This document shows positions 31,843 through 44,557 of a stretch of 64,000 nt of DNA, one piece after another. Below the pieces are notes generated by a model. That model had not been told where the DNA came from. It searched no databases and saw nothing but the letters and a program-made list of their open reading frames with translations. How positions within the stretch are numbered: the stretch's first letter is position 1; each line of letters opens with the position of its first letter. This stretch comes from Scleromitrula shiraiana. Its lineage: Eukaryota > Ascomycota > Leotiomycetes > Helotiales > Sclerotiniaceae. The stretch spans positions 310,001 to 374,000 of the forward strand of contig JABELC010000001.1 of assembly GCA_028455995.1 (NCBI GenBank), read 5' to 3'. A program made the position numbers and the translations under genes.

Positions 31843-33100
31843 TTAAACCCTTCCAATAGGAGAACTTTGTCCTTCCCGTCTACGTCTTTCTTCTTCGGCT
31901 CTAATCATCCTTTCGACGGCTTCTTGTTGCCTAACCCCATCTCCGATGAGACTTCCTTTTCTTCCCCTTTGACCAACGATCAAATACCCCGCACTCTCTT
32001 CTAATTCAAAAGGTGTGATAGGTCCAGGGCTTCCCAAAGGAAGTAATCTAGGACTAATCGGTTTTGAACCTGGTGCTGACGGTACACCCGGAGAAGAAGC
32101 TCCCGAAGCCATACGTGCTTGTTCAATCATCTCTCTTTGATATTTTTGTAATTTTTGTTTAACTTCTGGAGCTTTTCTTTGATGATTTGGACTTGTGAGT
32201 TTCTGACGTTGACTTTTAGAAGGAATCTGAAGGGCGGCGTTTAACATCGTTGATGGGTTTGGTGATGGGGGTGATGGTTTATAATTGGATGGATAATATT
32301 TTCCTTTTGGGATTATCAAAGTTCCTGGCATAACGACCGGTGACTGTATAATCGAAGCTGGTCCAAGTTTGCTAGAAGCTGAGGGTGGTGATTCGAGTGG
32401 AGGGAAGTTGGCTGCCATTTTGATAGTTTCTTTGGGTTGTAATATTTGAGGTGTGATTCTTAATGGTTTCTTATGTTTTTCTTGTTGAACTATTTCGTGA
32501 TCGGGAAAGTAACCTCTATTAAGATATTTCGTTAGAACATCAATGCACCATTTATTTTTCACTATAGTTCCTTGGACATTTTATGCTTACCCTGGTAAAT
32601 CGCCACGACCTGTCAGAGGTGTATAAACTCGAGGTCTTGTAGTTCTTTCGATTGATATAGGAATTGGCTCGCTTTTCTTTCTACCTGGTGTTTCGAACGT
32701 AGGAGTAGACGAATTGGAATCATCAACTATATATATTTTGAAGATCGCGAGTCAGTTTTTCGGGGTCTTAATTTGGGTGCGTATGTGGCTGCGGGGTAAA
32801 GTCATAACTCCATGTGGAAAGGCGGGAATGGCTTGTATAAACGTGGAAAATAAACTTACCAGATGGTGTCGATGCACTAGAATCACTACTAGTACAAGTA
32901 CTTTTCGAATTCTCTTTTCCTTTTCCCTTTACTTTTCCTTTTGATCCAATTCGAAGAGCTTTTAAATTTGCGACAAGAGAATCTTCATCAGCAGAAGAAG
33001 AGGATGTTCTGACCTTCGAATACCTCTTATATGTGAGAGGTTTGGAAGAATCATTTGTAAGGTAAGAATTGGAAGTAGTCTTGTAAGAATGACTGGCCAT
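31843..33100 (-). CDS. Hypothetical Ser/Pro-rich protein, 349 aa
   Basis: Exons 33100-32860, 32726-32591 and 32515-31843 give 349 residues, and all three junctions keep phase. The N-terminus is MASHSYKTTSNSYLTNDSSK, followed by a basic Gly/Lys stretch (GSKGKVKGKGKENSK). The second exon contains PRVYTPLTGRGDLPGGYFPD across the junction, a block that looks conserved. The rest is Pro/Ser-rich with Lys-rich helices (QKLQKYQREMIEQARMASGA) and a Glu/Arg-rich C-terminus. No domain is recognised and the protein is probably largely disordered. The intron structure and non-repetitive sequence support a real gene; the function is unknown. Confidence 0.7.
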
Positions 33101-34200
33101 TTTTGTGGGATAGGATAATTAAATGGCCGGCGGGTAATGAACTAATAAGTAAGAAGCCTTTGTCTGCACCTGGGCAGTTTTCTCAAACAAATTGTGTATA
33201 TATGATGAATCTTTTTCGGGCAACCTTCAGAAACTGGGTTCCTCCCCAGCAATTGTAACCGTAAAGTGACAAGGTCACGGACGGATTCTTTTTGACGCTG
33301 TAAAACACTACAAATGCTTATACTCCTATCCGCTCATCCGCCAAGTGACGCCGTTGTTATGAACCTAGTTGCCGTGTTGATGATAGTCTATCGTGTAAAG
33401 TTGTAACTGTGTATAAAGTCGTCTATCTCGTAGTATGATTGGACGAATTTGTAAAGGTATGAGTCGTGTCTATGGATCGAATGTGAAAAGGACGAATCGT
33501 ATTTTGTTGGACCACGGGAGTAACTTCTTTTTAGAGTATCAACTGCCGGTAAGTAACTAACTAACTTTTAAAGAGAGAGTCAAGTGATTTTCTTGATTAT
33601 CTGAAAGGTTTCGTAAGTCGTATTGGTTTTTCTGTAGGTTGTTCTAGGAAAGGTGTAGCTTCATGTACATGGGATGGATGTTAAAATGCATGTGGGTTCA
33701 ATAATGTGATGGAATAGATAGTAGCATTTGAACTTTAAAAAGGGTTTGGTTTGGTTTGGTTTGAGTTTGAGTTTGATTTGGATTTTTGTTGATTATTGTT
33801 GATTATTGTGTGGTGTACGCAGTACTTCTGCACTAAAGGAATTCAATTCTCAGTGATAAGTACAGAAGTATCGGTATCGGTATCGGTATCGGCAGCGGTG
33901 TCGGTAAGTTAGAGAAGTTAGAGAAGTTAGAGGAGTTAGAGGAGTTAGGGAAGTTAGAAATGTTAGAGATGTTAATATCGTTCCTTAAGAAGAGGATGAG
34001 AGGTTTTAAAAGTTTTTAATAATCAATAGATAAAATGTTCAATGTTGGAAGTGTTACTTTCGAATAGCTTAACTTTTTATTGTCTGATTAAAATCAGGTC
34101 ATTACTCAAGTATTATCATTCAAATTTATACTCCTTATGGATATCTTATGGACCTTATGGATCTTTTAGACCTTATAATGTTATGGTCTTTATGGATCTT

Positions 34201-34260
34201 ATTATCTTATTATGGTCTCTTATGGATCTTATTATCTTATTATGGTCTCTTATGGATCTT
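34201..34260. repeat. 30-bp tandem duplication
   Basis: Two exact adjacent copies of a 30-bp unit (beginning ATTATCTTATTATGGTCTCT) sit inside a wider run of TTATGGATCT-like repeats (about 34130-34310). Confidence 0.9.
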
Positions 34261-34631
34261 ATGGATCTTCAAGTTTATGGATCTTATGGATCTCATGGAT
34301 CTCATCTAATTAAAATCCTATTTTTGGCCTTGTTATTATGGTATTAAATCTCCCAAATCTCCAAATCTCCAAATCTCCACAAGATCGACAAACCAACAGG
34401 GTACAATTATGCAAAACCTTCAATAATAATTTTTTTTTTCTTTTCTTTTCTCTCTCTGACACTTTTTTTGTCGTCTTTGTGACGTCAGTATCCATATTCA
34501 ATATTAATTCTAAGAAAAAAAAAATATTCAATAATAATCATTACAATTTGATTGATTGATTCTTTGTCGTTTGAACCTTTTGTGATTCCATACCTAGGAT
34601 TATGATTGGATTTGAATTCACATTGGTTTGC

Positions 34632-34682
<51 letters not shown>
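34632..34682. repeat. (TTA)n microsatellite
   Basis: About 17 uninterrupted TTA units. Confidence 0.95.
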
Positions 34683-34684
<2 letters not shown>

Positions 34685-36707
34685 CTTCAATCAATCATAG
34701 TTCCGACCATGACAACAATATCTCTCTCGTAAACGCCGATTTCCTTCACCAACAATTTTAATTTTGTATGTCATCAACCTCTGTTGGCCGATTATCTTTG
34801 TCAATAAACCCAATAAACCCTTGAAGTATAGTAAGAAAAATACTAGGTAGAAGTCATTCATATGGTGGCTGTAAGAACCTACGAATCCTTCTAGAAAACT
34901 TCGATTCTTCCTCTATCCATGGCTATGTTAGAGAAATCCGGCTGTGCTGTCGATTGTTTCCAGAAACCGGTCACTTTTGAGGTCGCCGAGTTTGGAAAAA
35001 CTTTTTATATCTTCATTAATAAATCAACTTTACCTATGTAGGTATCTTATCCATCTGAAACATACATACATCGACATTCATGGCTATGCTATGCAACTAC
35101 AACAAGTCCCTACATAGTACGTACGTGGTCCCTTGGTCCCTCTTGGTCCCTACATTCTTCGAAGCCCAAACCTTTCTTAGTTAAGGCTTCAATTACATAT
35201 CCTTATACCAACAAGTTCCACTGTTTCCCGTCTTACGCCATGCCATCTATATTGATGTCGATTATTCCTGTGTTTGGGAGCATTCAACACATGCATCTCT
35301 ATGATAGAAGAAATTATATCTCTTCTCCCTTACCTAGTTCCTATTCTTAGACATTCTCTTATCTTCCAATTCTCAAAGTTCCGATAGATAGTCCGTCGAT
35401 CCACCTCGTTGGGTTCCGTTTGGGCATTTTTGGTTTCCTGTAGGGACACAACTTTTTCTCATTTATGGAAAGGCTGAAGTAGATCTCTATAATTTTTTTG
35501 ATATCGTGCAGCCTTATCAAGCAACAACGTTCAGAATTGGGTTACAAATGACCCACCCACTTAAAACATTCAGCCAAGAAAAACCAACATCTTTCGTCAT
35601 CGACCAAATCTGACCTTGATCTGATCTGATCATGACCTGACCTGTTATTCAACCCCAAGCCAACATTCACAACACAACATTGGTGATACGGTCAGCAAAA
35701 AAAAAATATGAAACTCAGCCACTCATACTGTGCTCGTCAGACAGCCAGTCAGTTAACCAACCAATCTATTTGCTTGGTTTTCCAACATTTAATACCTACT
35801 AGGTAAGCTGGATGAGATATCATAAACCGACCGCCCTACCACTTTCTTTCTTTCTGCCCTAGCCTTGTAGGTTCGTTCTCTTTTCCTCTTTTCCTCCTAT
35901 GAACAAGAAAGTTCCCCAAAATCAACGTCTGTCGTTTTCTACATTCAGATTCAGATTGATTCATTGATTGGATTAATTAGTGATTGTGATCTTCGAAATA
36001 AAAATAAAATAAATAAAAAATAAAAAATCAAGTTTGTGACTTATTTTCTTTGCGTACTTACGTATTTCTCTTCTCTTCTCTTCTCTTCTTTTTTTTGCTT
36101 TGCTTTCTATTCCTATGCATATCTTTGGTAACTATCTCTGTTACAATCTTTCATTTGGTTTGGTTTCATTTGCGTGCGATATACAAGGAAAGCAACACGG
36201 TGAATTAGAAAGAGGAGATATAATAAATTGGATTGGAAGTGAGGAATAGAAAGGCAAGGAAAGACCTGGATTCAGAGGGCAGCATTCAAATTATTCACTT
36301 TTGGAGCGATACCAACATTCGAATAAAAGCACGAACGAGTAAGAAAGTATAAGAAGAATTAGAACCTTGGAAATCGCGTTGGAAAGTTTAATCAACAGGG
36401 ACGATCAAGGAATAAATATTTTACATTGAGAGGTGGTGTTTTGGGGAGTTAAGAACTACCTAGTTGAGGTTGGAATTTGGGAGTCGAATACATTCACACA
36501 CAAAGTTCCATCCGGCAAGAATAATCTGAAGAAAGATCGGAGAAAGCAGGAGAGAAACAGAAGGAGAGAAAGAAGAAAAGGAAAGAACTCCACATCGAGA
36601 ACTCAATACAAATCCAACTCAACCAAACAATACCACACAAAACCCAACACCTCCAAACCAATCATAAAAGTCAAAATACAACATACAAATCCAAACATCA
36701 ATCAAAT

Positions 36708-37309
36708 ATGAATCTCCTAGGTTTCGGCATCGGTCGAATCACCCATACTGCATGGCGATTCCTGCAATTCGTCATGGCGATTACGGTGTGTGGGCTCTAT
36801 GGAATGGATATAAATAAGGCGGATAGAGAACATAAGTATAGTGATGGGAAATGGGTATATTCTTCCTCCCCTCCCCTCCCCTCCATTCCCTCTCCCCCCC
36901 TTCCTCCCACCATCCCTCTCATACCTCAAACCCCAAACCCCAAACCCCAAACCCCAAACCCAACTAACATCCCCCCCCACAGATCTACGCCGTCGTAATC
37001 GCCTCCCTCAGCGCCATCACCTCCCTCCTGCACCTCCTCCCCCCCTTCACCATCCTCCCGATGCTCTTCCTCTGGGACGTCCTCCTCTTTATCCTGTGGA
37101 TCGCCGTCTTCGGTACTTTCGCCACTTTGTATCTTCATGAGAATCCCGAGGGGGATGCCGGGGTCCAGAGAATGAAAAATGCGGTTTGGGTGGATCTGGT
37201 CAATGTGGTGTTGTGGCTGGGGAGTGCGGCGGGCATGGTGAGCTGTTGGAGTAGGGAGAAGAGGACGAGGTGGATGGGGAGGGGAAGGAGTGGGAGTCCG
37301 GGTGTTTAG
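36708..37309 (+). CDS. MARVEL-like four-helix membrane protein
   Basis: Exons 36708-36854 and 36983-37309 give 157 residues. The donor GTATAT and the polypyrimidine-rich CCACAG acceptor keep phase 0. Four hydrophobic segments are seen: FLQFVMAITVCGLYGM, IYAVVIASLSAITSLLHLLP, MLFLWDVLLFILWIAVFGTF and VDLVNVVLWLGSAAGMVSCW. The first two flank a short polar loop (DINKADREHKYSDGKW), and the last two flank a loop with YLHENPEGDAGVQRMKNAVW. The topology, the length, and the Trp/Asp pattern near helix 3 match small fungal MARVEL-domain proteins of the plasma membrane. The specific role is unknown. The intron has the long C-runs seen in this neighbourhood. Confidence 0.8.
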
Positions 37310-37553
37310 AGGGGGGAGGGGGAGGGGGATGGGTGTCGGATAAAGGGGTGTTTTTATGAGTTATGAGGAGATAGTCGGTGGATAAATGGGTGGATGGATG
37401 GATGAATGAATTATCAAGTGTGGAATGAAATACATAAATAGATACTAGCAATATTTCCTTTTCCTTTCTATTTCTTTTCCTTACCTTTTACTATCCCTGT
37501 TCCCTTACGTTTTAGAAATACCCAACCCATACTATCATTATTAGTTAATAAAT

Positions 37554-37595
37554 CATACATACATACATACATACATACATACATACATACATACA
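37554..37595. repeat. (CATA)n microsatellite
   Basis: About ten perfect CATA units, continuing imperfectly to about 37605. Confidence 0.9.
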
Positions 37596-37960
37596 AACAT
37601 ACACTTGCAATACAAAACATGATATACATACCCAACTCAAGCCATTCACTCCCCCCCTACATTCAATCTCCCCATACAAATTTTCCAAGTGAAATCCCAA
37701 CATCCATCTCATACAACATATCCCCCCCTGACCTATCCCCAGAATCCAAGTGTCCAGTTATCCATCATCCTACTTCCTTAGCTATACACTTAGATAGCTA
37801 TGTACTCGAATATAAATAACGAATAAACCCCCCTCTATCTCCGGCCATGAAAAAAAAAATAACAGAAGGTATGGATAATAAATTATCGTCAGGCCGGGAT
37901 AAACGAGAGCGTAGGTAAAAGAATATCAGCGTTGGGAAGATTAAAGCGGGATTGTTTGGT

Positions 37961-38015
37961 TGACTTGACTTGACTTGACTTGACTTGACTTGACTTGACT
38001 TGACTTGACTTGACT
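37961..38015. repeat. (TGACT)11 microsatellite
   Basis: Eleven perfect TGACT units. Confidence 0.95.
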
Positions 38016-40362
38016 GTCTATGTTCTATTTGTTCATTGTGGAAGTGGGTATGTGATGGCGGTTGTGTGGGATTTGAGGGGTGGGGATGTGGAGGGTTGGG
38101 GTTTGTGCGTGATGGGGTGGAGAGTTTGGATTTACTCTCTATGACGACGAAAATGGTAAGAAGGGGGTTTGAGAAAGGTGCTGCTGTCTGTCTGTCTGTT
38201 TGTTTGTTCGTTTGTTTGTTTGTTTGTTGTTGATTGTAGATAATATATAAACGATATCATTTTTATTATCTCTTTCCTTTTGAGAAGGGTCATTGATATT
38301 TATCCCTACTGTCGTTTTGAGGGCTGCGAAGTTGGTTCCGGTTATATTTAGGGGAGAAAGAAAGATAAGAGAGGGGAGGAAAAGAAAATATTGGAGTTTT
38401 TCGACGTTGATATTCTGATGATGGTGTTGAATTCTTGAAGTGATAGGAGGAGAGGAGGGTATTTATAGAGGGAGAGAGGTAAGGGGAAGGGGGAATTGCA
38501 TGGAGGTGGGTATAGGATTGAGGATGGGGATGGGGATGAGATGATCGGGTAGGAAAGATTGGATGAGATAATCGGGTGGGAAGATTAGATGGGAGAGGGG
38601 ATAGACTGTGGTAGGCGGGCATTGGATAGAATGGGTTGAATTGGTGAATTCTGGATGCTGGTGGAGTTTGAGGGGTGCGGTGGGGAAGGGGGTGGGGAGG
38701 GGGTATGATATGTGTGTATATAAAGCTATACAACAAACCATAATTGTCGCACACCACAATGCAATGGATAATCCATTCGATGATGTTGAAGATGAAAACA
38801 TTCTGTACTGTATCATGTTATAGTATCCTGTGAAGGCGAAGGTGTAGGGTGGAACCATTGGTTGAAGAAGTGAAGGGAGATTTTGATGGGCAACTGGAGG
38901 GTTGTGGTGTTTTGCTTTTTTGTGTTTTTGTCGTTAATACTACTGCTGTTGTTGTTGGTGGTGGAGAAGTTATTGCTGTCACTATTTATATCCTCATTCC
39001 CACTGTTTTATCGCATTGTATGTTAGTTCTCATATAGGGAAGTTTTTCCTTTCGGATTCGCAATTTTCGAGCTGAGCCAAGGAGATCTGAAGTCCTTGAA
39101 AGCATGAATCTTCCGAGCTGCGATGAATATAATATCAGGTACTCAAACTGTACATCTTATTGCCATTATTTTGGGATCAGATCATTGTCATATCCCAACC
39201 GTCATAGCCAATCACTATCTACCCATATCTTACCTTAAACTCACTACTACATCAAGTCCGCACTTCAGTATTGAAAGAAGCAGAATCTACAATGAAGAAA
39301 GATACAAATTACACGGTCTTGTGTGGGTTGGCTCTGCTTTAGTTCAGAACTACAGAGACTCAATTTGGATTGATAATCGGAGAGTTTATATAATTAGTCC
39401 TTTTGTTAGATGTGAGGAAAGAAGTTCGGCGGAGGGGCTGTTCACTTTTTACTCTCATCGAGTGGTAATTTAGATGAGAATAGATACTACAATAATAGTG
39501 ATTACAAGTAATAAATCATCTACTCAAACATCAATCACGAGTTATCAGGTCCTTGGACCTAGAACTCTGTGCTTAGGGATAAAAGCTACGATAGATGGAA
39601 TACTATGGATACCTCATACAACGACTTGCCCGTCTTTATTACAAATCCAAGTTTTTCTTTTGCAAATGAGAATTTTTGTATCGATACTATCGCTCTTGGG
39701 ATAGAATATTTCATCATACTATCATAGTTATTGATAGTTGTCATTTTTAACCTCATTCGATCACCACTGTCGTTTATCCCCCTTTCTTACTGTTGTTGTG
39801 AAGATTACAATACTATACAACATCAATACCCCTCTTCCCTACCCGAAAATTAATTTCGTTTCAATCGATATAGTAATATGTCTTGCTACAGCTTCTACTA
39901 TCAAACACTCGCAATTATTGCTGGGTTTCAAATCAATGTTGTTGTGTAATAGTTCTCTTATGCTTCGAGTATGGAAATCAGAGGGGAAGGGGTAGAAAGA
40001 TATTCACTTTCTACCCAAAGAAGTTTCTAGCAGGGTCCGTATTATCTTTAGTTGGAATATCGAAACGAGAGAGGGTGGAAGTAGAAATAAATTTAGTGAA
40101 TACATAAGCACTCAAATTTTGATGATTCCTTTGTAACCTACAGTGAATATGCAAGTGTCCAACTCATCAGTAACTTCTTGCCGATACATCTTAAGGAAGG
40201 TGGGATGAAATAGGTACGCCACCAGAGCCAAGCGGCGCAGCAGCTGGCCCTGTCTGTACATATATACATGTTTATATATCATGGATCGTGGTAATATTCC
40301 ATATCTACTCTGCTCAACCATTGTGAAAACCGCAATTGGAAGAAACTCTCATTATCACCGAA

Positions 40363-41152
40363 ATGTTTACATTATTCTCCAACCTCCCAGTCGAATTGCA
40401 AGATCGAGTTTGGCATTACACATTACCTGGTCCACGCATTCGAACCATCCATTTTCAGAACAGAAGACAGCCACCAGCCCTTGCCTACCCGTCGAGTTCC
40501 TCTTCTAATGAGACCTTACCCGTCGCTCTTCATGTGAGTAGACGATCGAGAAACTACGCTTTGTTGCATTTAACGGAGAGATTTCAATGCTATTGGAATC
40601 TCGCGATTGATATTCCCTATTTTGAAGTCAAACCATTCAGATCATCTGAGTGTGCACATGTACTCTATTGGTTACAGAAACTTGGATTATTAGATGGATT
40701 CAGGAATATTGCGATCGATTCAGAGCTTTGGCTCAAGCCCTATAACGAAGGCTCACCAAACTAGTATGTACAGTAATATAAACCTTCATCATATATGTAT
40801 TGGCTTATGAGATATTTGTAATCGAATTAATAGCATGAATGATATACGATCCTTGCCAGATATCAAAAACTTATACTTCTGTTACCGACTGGAAAAGCAC
40901 TTGAGTGCCAGGTATGAAAAGGTCGACGGGCATTCAAGCTCATGGTTCATGAGATCAGTAGATTCCGTGAATTCAAATGGAGAGGTTCATTACGGTTTTG
41001 AGATATGTTCCAAAGCACTATCGTTACGGATCTCTTTGGGGGAGTGGCTACAGGTTGATCATGTAACTCATGTGAAAGATTGGAATAAGAGATCTTCGAA
41101 GTTGAATATTGAGCATGTGGTTGTCGAAGGAAGAACTTTTAAGAGCAAGTAA
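40363..41152 (+). CDS. 2EXR-type protein
   Basis: Exons 40363-40763 and 40834-41152 give 239 residues; the GTATGT...TAATAG intron keeps phase. The N-terminus FSNLPVELQDRVWHYTLPGP is the signature of the 2EXR/F-box-like family, which is expanded in Leotiomycetes and other ascomycetes. Conserved downstream text includes LPVALHVSRRSRNYALLHLT (residues about 53-72). The C-terminal half (NLYFCYRLEKHLSARYEKV...) is variable. The molecular role of the family is not established; some members look like truncated F-box proteins. The ATG chosen is the one directly ahead of the signature. Its stop is convergent with the ISY1 stop, 495 bp away. Confidence 0.8.
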
Positions 41153-41647
41153 CTCGGCTCTTTCTTCATTTGGAAGGCGCAAACTGTTGCATATGAGATT
41201 AAAATCAAATAATTCCAATATAGAAAATCCATTAATCCATGCAACTTATTAATAGATACAATATAAGATAGCAACCGGGGAGTAAATATTATTACAAATA
41301 TGATATCCAATGGCGACCCAGGGTCTTGGAGAGTATTCATTGCCGGAGGATGTTAGTTTGGAGGGAGTTGAGGGGAGAAGTGCTTTATTAGTGGTGCGTT
41401 TGGGGGGAGGGGGAATTCATGATCCACGAATCTGTGCAACTTTGACATCAAGGACAAAGCGACAAGAGAAATGAAGTGAAAATGGGGCGTTGGTGGTGCT
41501 AGAATGAACGCTACTACGCTTCAGCGTTAGCGGATTAGGGATTTCCATCATTGCTTCGAACATGTTGCGAAAGGTGGTATAAATCTTAACATTAAAATCA
41601 TTACTTCATCAACCTCATCGGAAGAGAATTTTGTATTGGTAGACTTC
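41153..41647. other. Convergent 3' intergenic region
   Basis: 495 bp between the stops of the 2EXR gene and ISY1. No feature was recognised. Confidence 0.5.
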
Positions 41648-42497
41648 CTAACCCAATTTGTCCAACAATCTTCTTCGTCTCCTTTCCACAAGCTCTTCTT
41701 GGACTTCTTCACCCGTAGGTAATCTCCATCCCTCTCCATCCCCTGCATCTCCCGGTAATGGTTCCCATCCATCTGGAGCTTTCCCATCATTACCGTTCTT
41801 CAAATTCTCGAATGCCTCCTTTTCTTTCTGTATCTCATAATCCAGTAAAGTGCCATCTTCTTCGTCAAGATTATAACCGTAATATGATGCATCGACCAAT
41901 TTTCGCAAATCTAACCTTGTTTCTAAAGGTTGATCTTCTCGCGGTTTTATCGTAGCTGCTTCGAACATTTCTTTGACACCAGGTAATTCTCTCGCACGTC
42001 CAAAATATCTGCAGGCAGAAACTGGTTAGCATAGCTCCCCCATTGAACAATTCATGAACCACAAAACGAACCTATAACCTTTCCCACCACCGGGAATTTC
42101 CCTCCCATCCTCATCATAAACCTTCCCACCACCCCTCATATAATTCGGGCCACCCAAATTCCTAATCTGCACCTCCCACATATATTTCTCCCTCATCGCC
42201 TTATTAATCTCATCATTTAGATCTCGAATCATAAAATCACTCAAACTCGGATCCTGTATCTTGCTAACTTTGCGCGAAATTTCCTTAAGCACTTGTCCTC
42301 TCCACTTTTCACATGCCGGTATCGATGATACCTCTGTTATCATCTTAGGTCTTCGCGTCCTTCCTGCATCTATTATACCCAGTTCTGCTTGTTGCGCTTC
42401 TCGAAATCGGAAGAGCATCGATTGGGCTTTTTCTGAGTTACGCGCCTGTGTTTATTAGATTATGATATTTAGATGAGAGCAATTAGATACTTACCAT
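41648..42497 (-). CDS. ISY1: Pre-mRNA splicing factor ISY1
   Basis: ISY1 is a component of the Prp19-associated (NineTeen) complex of the catalytic spliceosome. The exons are 42497-42495 (ATG only), 42445-42072 and 42008-41648, giving 245 residues. After the initiator Met the protein reads ARNSEKAQSMLFRFREAQQA, then RRPKMITEVSSIPACEKWRG and REISRKVSKIQDPSL-like text (KEISRKVSKIQD), all hallmarks of Isy1. The middle contains NYMRGGGKVYDEDGREIPGG, followed by RYFGRARELPGVKEMFE across the second junction. The acidic C-terminus ends in RRRRRLLDKLG. Intron 1 interrupts immediately after the start codon, so its splicing is essential for a functional N-terminus. PRP19 lies about 9 kb downstream. Confidence 0.95.
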
Positions 42498-43009
42498 GAT
42501 TGCGAGGCTCTCTTGAGCTGTATAAAACTTAGGATAATTTTGGAGCTGATGGGAGGAATTATAGATGTGATGTTCGTTGCTTAGCAGTCACAAAGAGAAG
42601 TTTATTTACTCCAGATTCTTGCGTAAGGCCCGAACAGATGAGGCTGAATTAAAGTTAGCCTTCCCTCTTAGCGTATGTTGCCAGGGCAGTAAGATGGGAT
42701 GGACCGTGCATAGGCTATTAAACCTTCGTCGCGTTCCACCATTCTATTTCTATCAATCAACAACCTGCAATGACGAGAACCATCATCGAGCTTACACTAC
42801 TCAGCCATTGAGAAATCAAAAGGTCGAGAATGTGTGAATTATATGAACAGAGATCTTAGCAGGGCTCGCTTCTATCTTCCTTTGCTTATCGCGCTTTGAT
42901 TTCTTTGCATGTGAGTTTCAGGGGTTTTATGATCATGGAGATGGATTTGAGCTGCAGTGACGACAATCAGCTCCTTCTTGAGATATTTCGATGTTTTGTC
43001 ATCTTCTAA
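42498..43009. other. Intergenic region
   Basis: 512 bp upstream of ISY1 that includes its promoter. No other feature is supported. Confidence 0.45.
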
Positions 43010-43357
43010 GATCTTTGGGTCTTCCCATCGCATGCGGTGAGGAGACCCGGGAGTATTGATCGTGATGTTGCATCAAACGAAATATCACTGAAAGTGGAAA
43101 ATAGTTTTCAATCGGAGCAGCTTGGTAAGTTAGATCTCTTCTCTCGATATATCCTGACTAACAATGATTAGATTCATGTTCGTGATTATTTCTTGTAACT
43201 TGATCTTGCAGTTATTGATAGCTTTGATTTGCAGAGTTTGTATGGAAGCTTTTCTTTGCCCGGTGATGACCAATGTGTCCAAAAAGCCAAATTTGCAGGC
43301 CAACCTACACCCCATTATCATTTTGATGGTGGATCAGGTGAAAAGTGTTCGCAATGA
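43010..43357 (+). pseudogene. Spliced gene fragment of unknown family
   Basis: Two coding-like blocks, 43010-43124 and 43212-43357, join in phase through a GTAAGT...TTGCAG intron that contains a CTAAC branch-like site. The first reads LWVFPSHAVRRPGSIDRDVA and more; the second reads IDSFDLQSLYGSFSLPGDDQ and ends HFDGGSGEKCSQ before a TGA. No ATG in the same frame lies upstream (a TAA precedes 43010). A further ATG-led frame at about 42926-43000 (MIMEMDLSCSDDNQLLLEIF) could be an upstream exon, but I found no phase-correct join. It may be a decayed gene or the 3' end of an unannotated one. No family is recognised. Confidence 0.35.
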
Positions 43358-44394
43358 GAACTTGAGAGCTAATCTGAGGGCACCTTCAATTTTTATTTTC
43401 TTTCTGTTGCTTTCTTCTGGGTACCCAGATCTCTGCTGTCGTATGGATCAAGAAGAGCTTAGTGGTTCCTCATAATCACATTATGATAATCTATTGTTGC
43501 ATTTTGAAACTCTAGATCGATATTTATCAGGCATGGCGGGCTATATTGAGCAATCCATAACCAGTCCACAGACCGGGGAACTTGCCATCTCTTCTTTCGG
43601 GTTTATCTTTAAATTCTACCTTCTTGGCTTGCTGCCTATGTATTTTCGCAATAGTATCATTATCTCGTTAAACTTGGGAATAACAACCCATCACTGTACC
43701 AGTTCTTGGAATGGCAGTTTTGCTTCATTTGATCAGATATTACATATTCACGCGTGATATTCATCCGCCATATGATGAATATATACTATGTACCTACAGC
43801 TACAACAGCCACCATGGACTATTCAAGTTTAAATAAACAAGAAGCTGTCACATACGACCATAGACTGTAGAAAATTGGGCATCCCGTCCGCTCTGCCATA
43901 CACAAGCTACAGATCGGTGAATTAGTAGTTGGGTGGGTGACCACCAGCGAATCCTCACTGTTGTATGTTTTTTATTTTTTTTCTTCTTTTTTTTTGTCCG
44001 CTCTTGCAAAGGGATTCTTCCTGTATATATTTCAAACAAAAGGATGCGAAAAGGCCCTGATGAATGCTGCCATTGGATCTCGTTTATCTTCTTTTTCGCC
44101 TGATTGATGGATTGCCCACTTTGGCAGTTCCAGCCCAAAATCTTTTGAGTTGTTATCTTCTCAACTTTATCTAAACCTATCTTCGTGCCATTTCAAGTTA
44201 CATTCTGGTTATGTGATCTATGTGGAGTCGAGACCACTAGGTTTTTCATCTGCTTTGCATTTATCGTGAGCTTATGAAAGTATGTTTTCGGTTTTGGGCT
44301 TTGTCAAGCACCGAAGATTATCCTGAGTCTTTGCCAAACACAATCACAAGTGTGCCCCAGTACACCCGGGTGTGCTAAACAGCTATCATTTTTA

Positions 44395-44557
44395 GGCTGT
44401 CACAAAAGAATGAGATCAGGTGATCAACTGGATATGACTAAGGGTGCTCCGCACCCTTTAGCGTCATATCATAGTATATATAGAGGGAGCTTCGTTCCCC
44501 CTCTAGAGAGATCAATCAGCAAGCTCTTGACTATGCTCCTTTTTGTGTGACATAGGC
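44395..44557. repeat. Folded element with imperfect terminal inverted repeats and two GC-rich hairpins
   Basis: Outer arms (GGCTGTCACAAAAGAATGAG, 44395-44414, against the complement of CTCCTTTTTGTGTGACATAG near 44536-44555) pair imperfectly. Inside are two strong hairpins. One at 44431-44470 has a perfect 8-bp outer stem (GATATGAC/GTCATATC) and the inner stem AGGGTGC-TCC-GCACCCT. The other at 44481-44505 has TAGAGGG/CCCTCTA with a GGAGC-TTC-GTTCC tip. No coding frame is present. Confidence 0.7.

Larger units (their letters stand above)
33101..36707. other. Long intergenic region
   Basis: 3.6 kb between two divergent genes. It includes a TATCGG run (about 33869-33892), GTTAGAGAA-like 9-mers (about 33906-33965), a 30-bp tandem pair (34201-34260) and a TTA array (34632-34682). 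The last ~500 bp before the MARVEL gene are A-rich, consistent with a long 5' leader. No gene was found. Confidence 0.55.
37310..40362. other. Long intergenic region
   Basis: 3 kb without a supported gene. It contains a CATA array (37554-37595), TGACT x11 (37961-38015), a TGTT/TTTG run (about 38187-38228) and GGGGA-rich DNA (about 38460-38700). Frames near 38.3-38.9 kb are low-complexity Pro/Ser/His readings of purine/pyrimidine-skewed DNA. From 39.1 to 40.3 kb the sequence is non-repetitive but no frame looks coding. Confidence 0.55.

Noticed and set aside
38290..38858. Minus-strand Pro/Ser/His-rich frames
   Set aside because: Low-complexity readings of G-rich DNA; no start context or intron support.
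39123..39995. Plus-strand frames of 76-116 codons in the 2EXR upstream region
   Set aside because: Composition is not protein-like and adjacent frames do not join through plausible introns.
43494..43757. Plus-strand frame of 87 codons after the gene fragment
   Set aside because: No phase-correct splice joins it to the fragment and its text is not convincing.
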